Under the pieces are notes generated by a model that saw only the letters and a list, made by a program, of their open reading frames with translations, was not told where the DNA came from and made no database searches. A stretch of DNA of 6,176 nt from UBA2289 sp041677365. Its GTDB lineage: Bacteria > Bacillota_I > Bacilli_A > Izemoplasmatales > Hujiaoplasmataceae. Every line of letters begins with the position of its first letter. The first letter of the stretch is position 1. Both the position numbers and the translations under genes were made by a program. The DNA lies in assembly GCA_041677365.1 (NCBI GenBank), contig JBAYQC010000086.1, positions 1-6,176 on the forward strand. Reading direction: 5' to 3'. Below, piece by piece: positions 5,299 through 6,176 of this stretch.

Positions 5299-6176
5299 AT
5301 GAAAAAAGAAATTTATAATATTATTAAGAAGGCTCCTAAGAAGCAAAGGACATTAGAAGCCATCGCCAAGAAAATCCATTTAAGTTCAGGAGAAGATTTT
5401 AAAGTTTTAACCAAGAACTTAGATTCATTAACCAAAGAAGGTTTAATTTATCGCGATAAGTTTGGTGTTTATCAGGTGCTTAAAGATAATGATACCCTCA
5501 TAAAAGGGAAAATGGATTTAAAAACGGATGGGTATGGCTTTATCATTGTTGAAGATAGTGATATGCCGGACATCTTTATACCGAGAAACAAGACTTTATC
5601 AGCGATGAACGGAGACATTTGTCTAGTGAAAATTACTAACCGTAAATCGAAGATAAAAATTGAAGGTCAAGTGGAAAAAGTCTTAGAAAGAAATATCACT
5701 CATATCGTTGGTGAATATTTCGATGGAGAAATATTCCCTAAAGAAACTCGTGATGATATTGCTTTTAAACTAATTAAAGAAGACCAAGATAAAGTTAAGA
5801 ATAATCAATTAATTAAAGCGAAAATCGTTAATTATAGCCATAATTATTATAAAGATTGTGAACTAACCGAAGTTATCGGTGATGTCGATATGGATGGAAT
5901 TGAAGTTCTTGAAGTTATTCATAAATATGATTTGATTCACAAGTTCAGTGAATCAGAAATTGCTGCTGCTAAATCGGTAGAACAAACAGTAAAAGCTAAT
6001 GATTTAGTGGGGAGAGTTGATCTTAGAAAGGCCAGTATCTTTACGATTGATTCAGAATCCACAAAAGATATTGATGATGCAATCTCAATTGAAAAGATCA
6101 ATGATAATTATCTATTAGCAGTTCACATAGCTGATGTTAGTCATTATGTTTTAGAAGATACAATCTTAGATAAATC
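5299..6176 (+). CDS. rnr: Ribonuclease R (3'-5' exoribonuclease, RNB family); C-terminus outside window
   Basis: RNase R degrades structured RNA processively from the 3' end in mRNA decay, rRNA quality control and tmRNA-linked turnover. The first 292 residues of an expected ~700 are present. Residues about 14-60 form the N-terminal winged-helix region (QRTLEAIAKKI, then LTKEGLIYRDKFGVYQV). The first cold-shock domain spans about 67-112 (KGKMDLKTDGYGFIIVED, then DIFIPRNKTL). A second follows at about 133-205. The RNB catalytic domain begins near 238 with the metal-binding pattern IDSESTKDIDDAIS: Asp251, Asp257, Asp259 and Asp260 have the same spacing as the four aspartates of E. coli RNase R. 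HIADVSHYV follows at 276-284. The winged helix favours RNase R over RNase II. The ATG at 5299 has a weak AAAAGAG ribosome-binding site 10 nt upstream (5282-5288). It follows the secG terminator by 37 nt without a clear promoter. No frameshift is seen up to the window edge. Confidence 0.95.
   Translation, partial: MKKEIYNIIKKAPKKQRTLEAIAKKIHLSSGEDFKVLTKNLDSLTKEGLIYRDKFGVYQVLKDNDTLIKGKMDLKTDGYGFIIVEDSDMPDIFIPRNKTLSAMNGDICLVKITNRKSKIKIEGQVEKVLERNITHIVGEYFDGEIFPKETRDDIAFKLIKEDQDKVKNNQLIKAKIVNYSHNYYKDCELTEVIGDVDMDGIEVLEVIHKYDLIHKFSESEIAAAKSVEQTVKANDLVGRVDLRKASIFTIDSESTKDIDDAISIEKINDNYLLAVHIADVSHYVLEDTILDK

Noticed and set aside
1..6176. Search for CRISPR repeats, insertion sequences, tRNA/rRNA genes, riboswitches or toxin-antitoxin pairs
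   Set aside because: No repeat arrays, transposase motifs, terminal inverted repeats or recognisable RNA gene structures were seen; genes are dense and the longest non-coding gap is 150 bp.

Overview
The window is an AT-rich stretch of ordinary bacterial chromosome. It looks like a low-GC Firmicutes or Tenericutes-type bacterium, for example an Acholeplasma- or Izemoplasma-like lineage; that placement is inferred from gene order and composition only. All 16 tryptophan codons I read across the genes are TGG, and no TGA appears as sense or stop codon. The standard genetic code is therefore likely, and a Mycoplasma-type code (TGA = Trp) is unlikely. Shine-Dalgarno sequences (GAGGTGA, AAGGAGG, AAAGGAGA) and TATAAT boxes are clear.

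Layout. Positions 1-1475 (minus strand) hold the N-terminal 491 codons of a GH13-family maltosyltransferase closely resembling the Thermotoga maritima enzyme; its C-terminus lies beyond the left edge. A 150-bp divergent intergenic region (1476-1625) carries a promoter for each direction. Between them is a 14-bp palindrome that matches the catabolite-responsive (cre/LacI-family) consensus except at the central CG step. On the plus strand follow gpmI (cofactor-independent phosphoglycerate mutase), a 155-residue unrecognised membrane protein that overlaps the gpmI end by 8 nt with a TTG start, and eno (enolase). A strong hairpin terminator ends this unit. An extended -10 promoter abuts it and drives secG (translocase subunit), which ends in a second terminator. 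The 5' part of rnr (ribonuclease R) runs off the right edge.

How the genes fit together. GpmI and Eno catalyse consecutive steps of lower glycolysis (3-phosphoglycerate to 2-phosphoglycerate to phosphoenolpyruvate). The divergent maltosyltransferase acts on maltodextrins, so the shared control region could link alpha-glucan use to glycolysis; that link is an inference. The order gpmI-eno-secG-rnr is a familiar Firmicutes arrangement. The unusual parts are the maltosyltransferase next to it and the membrane protein wedged between gpmI and eno. I see no mobile element, CRISPR array, RNA gene or clearly new multi-gene system.
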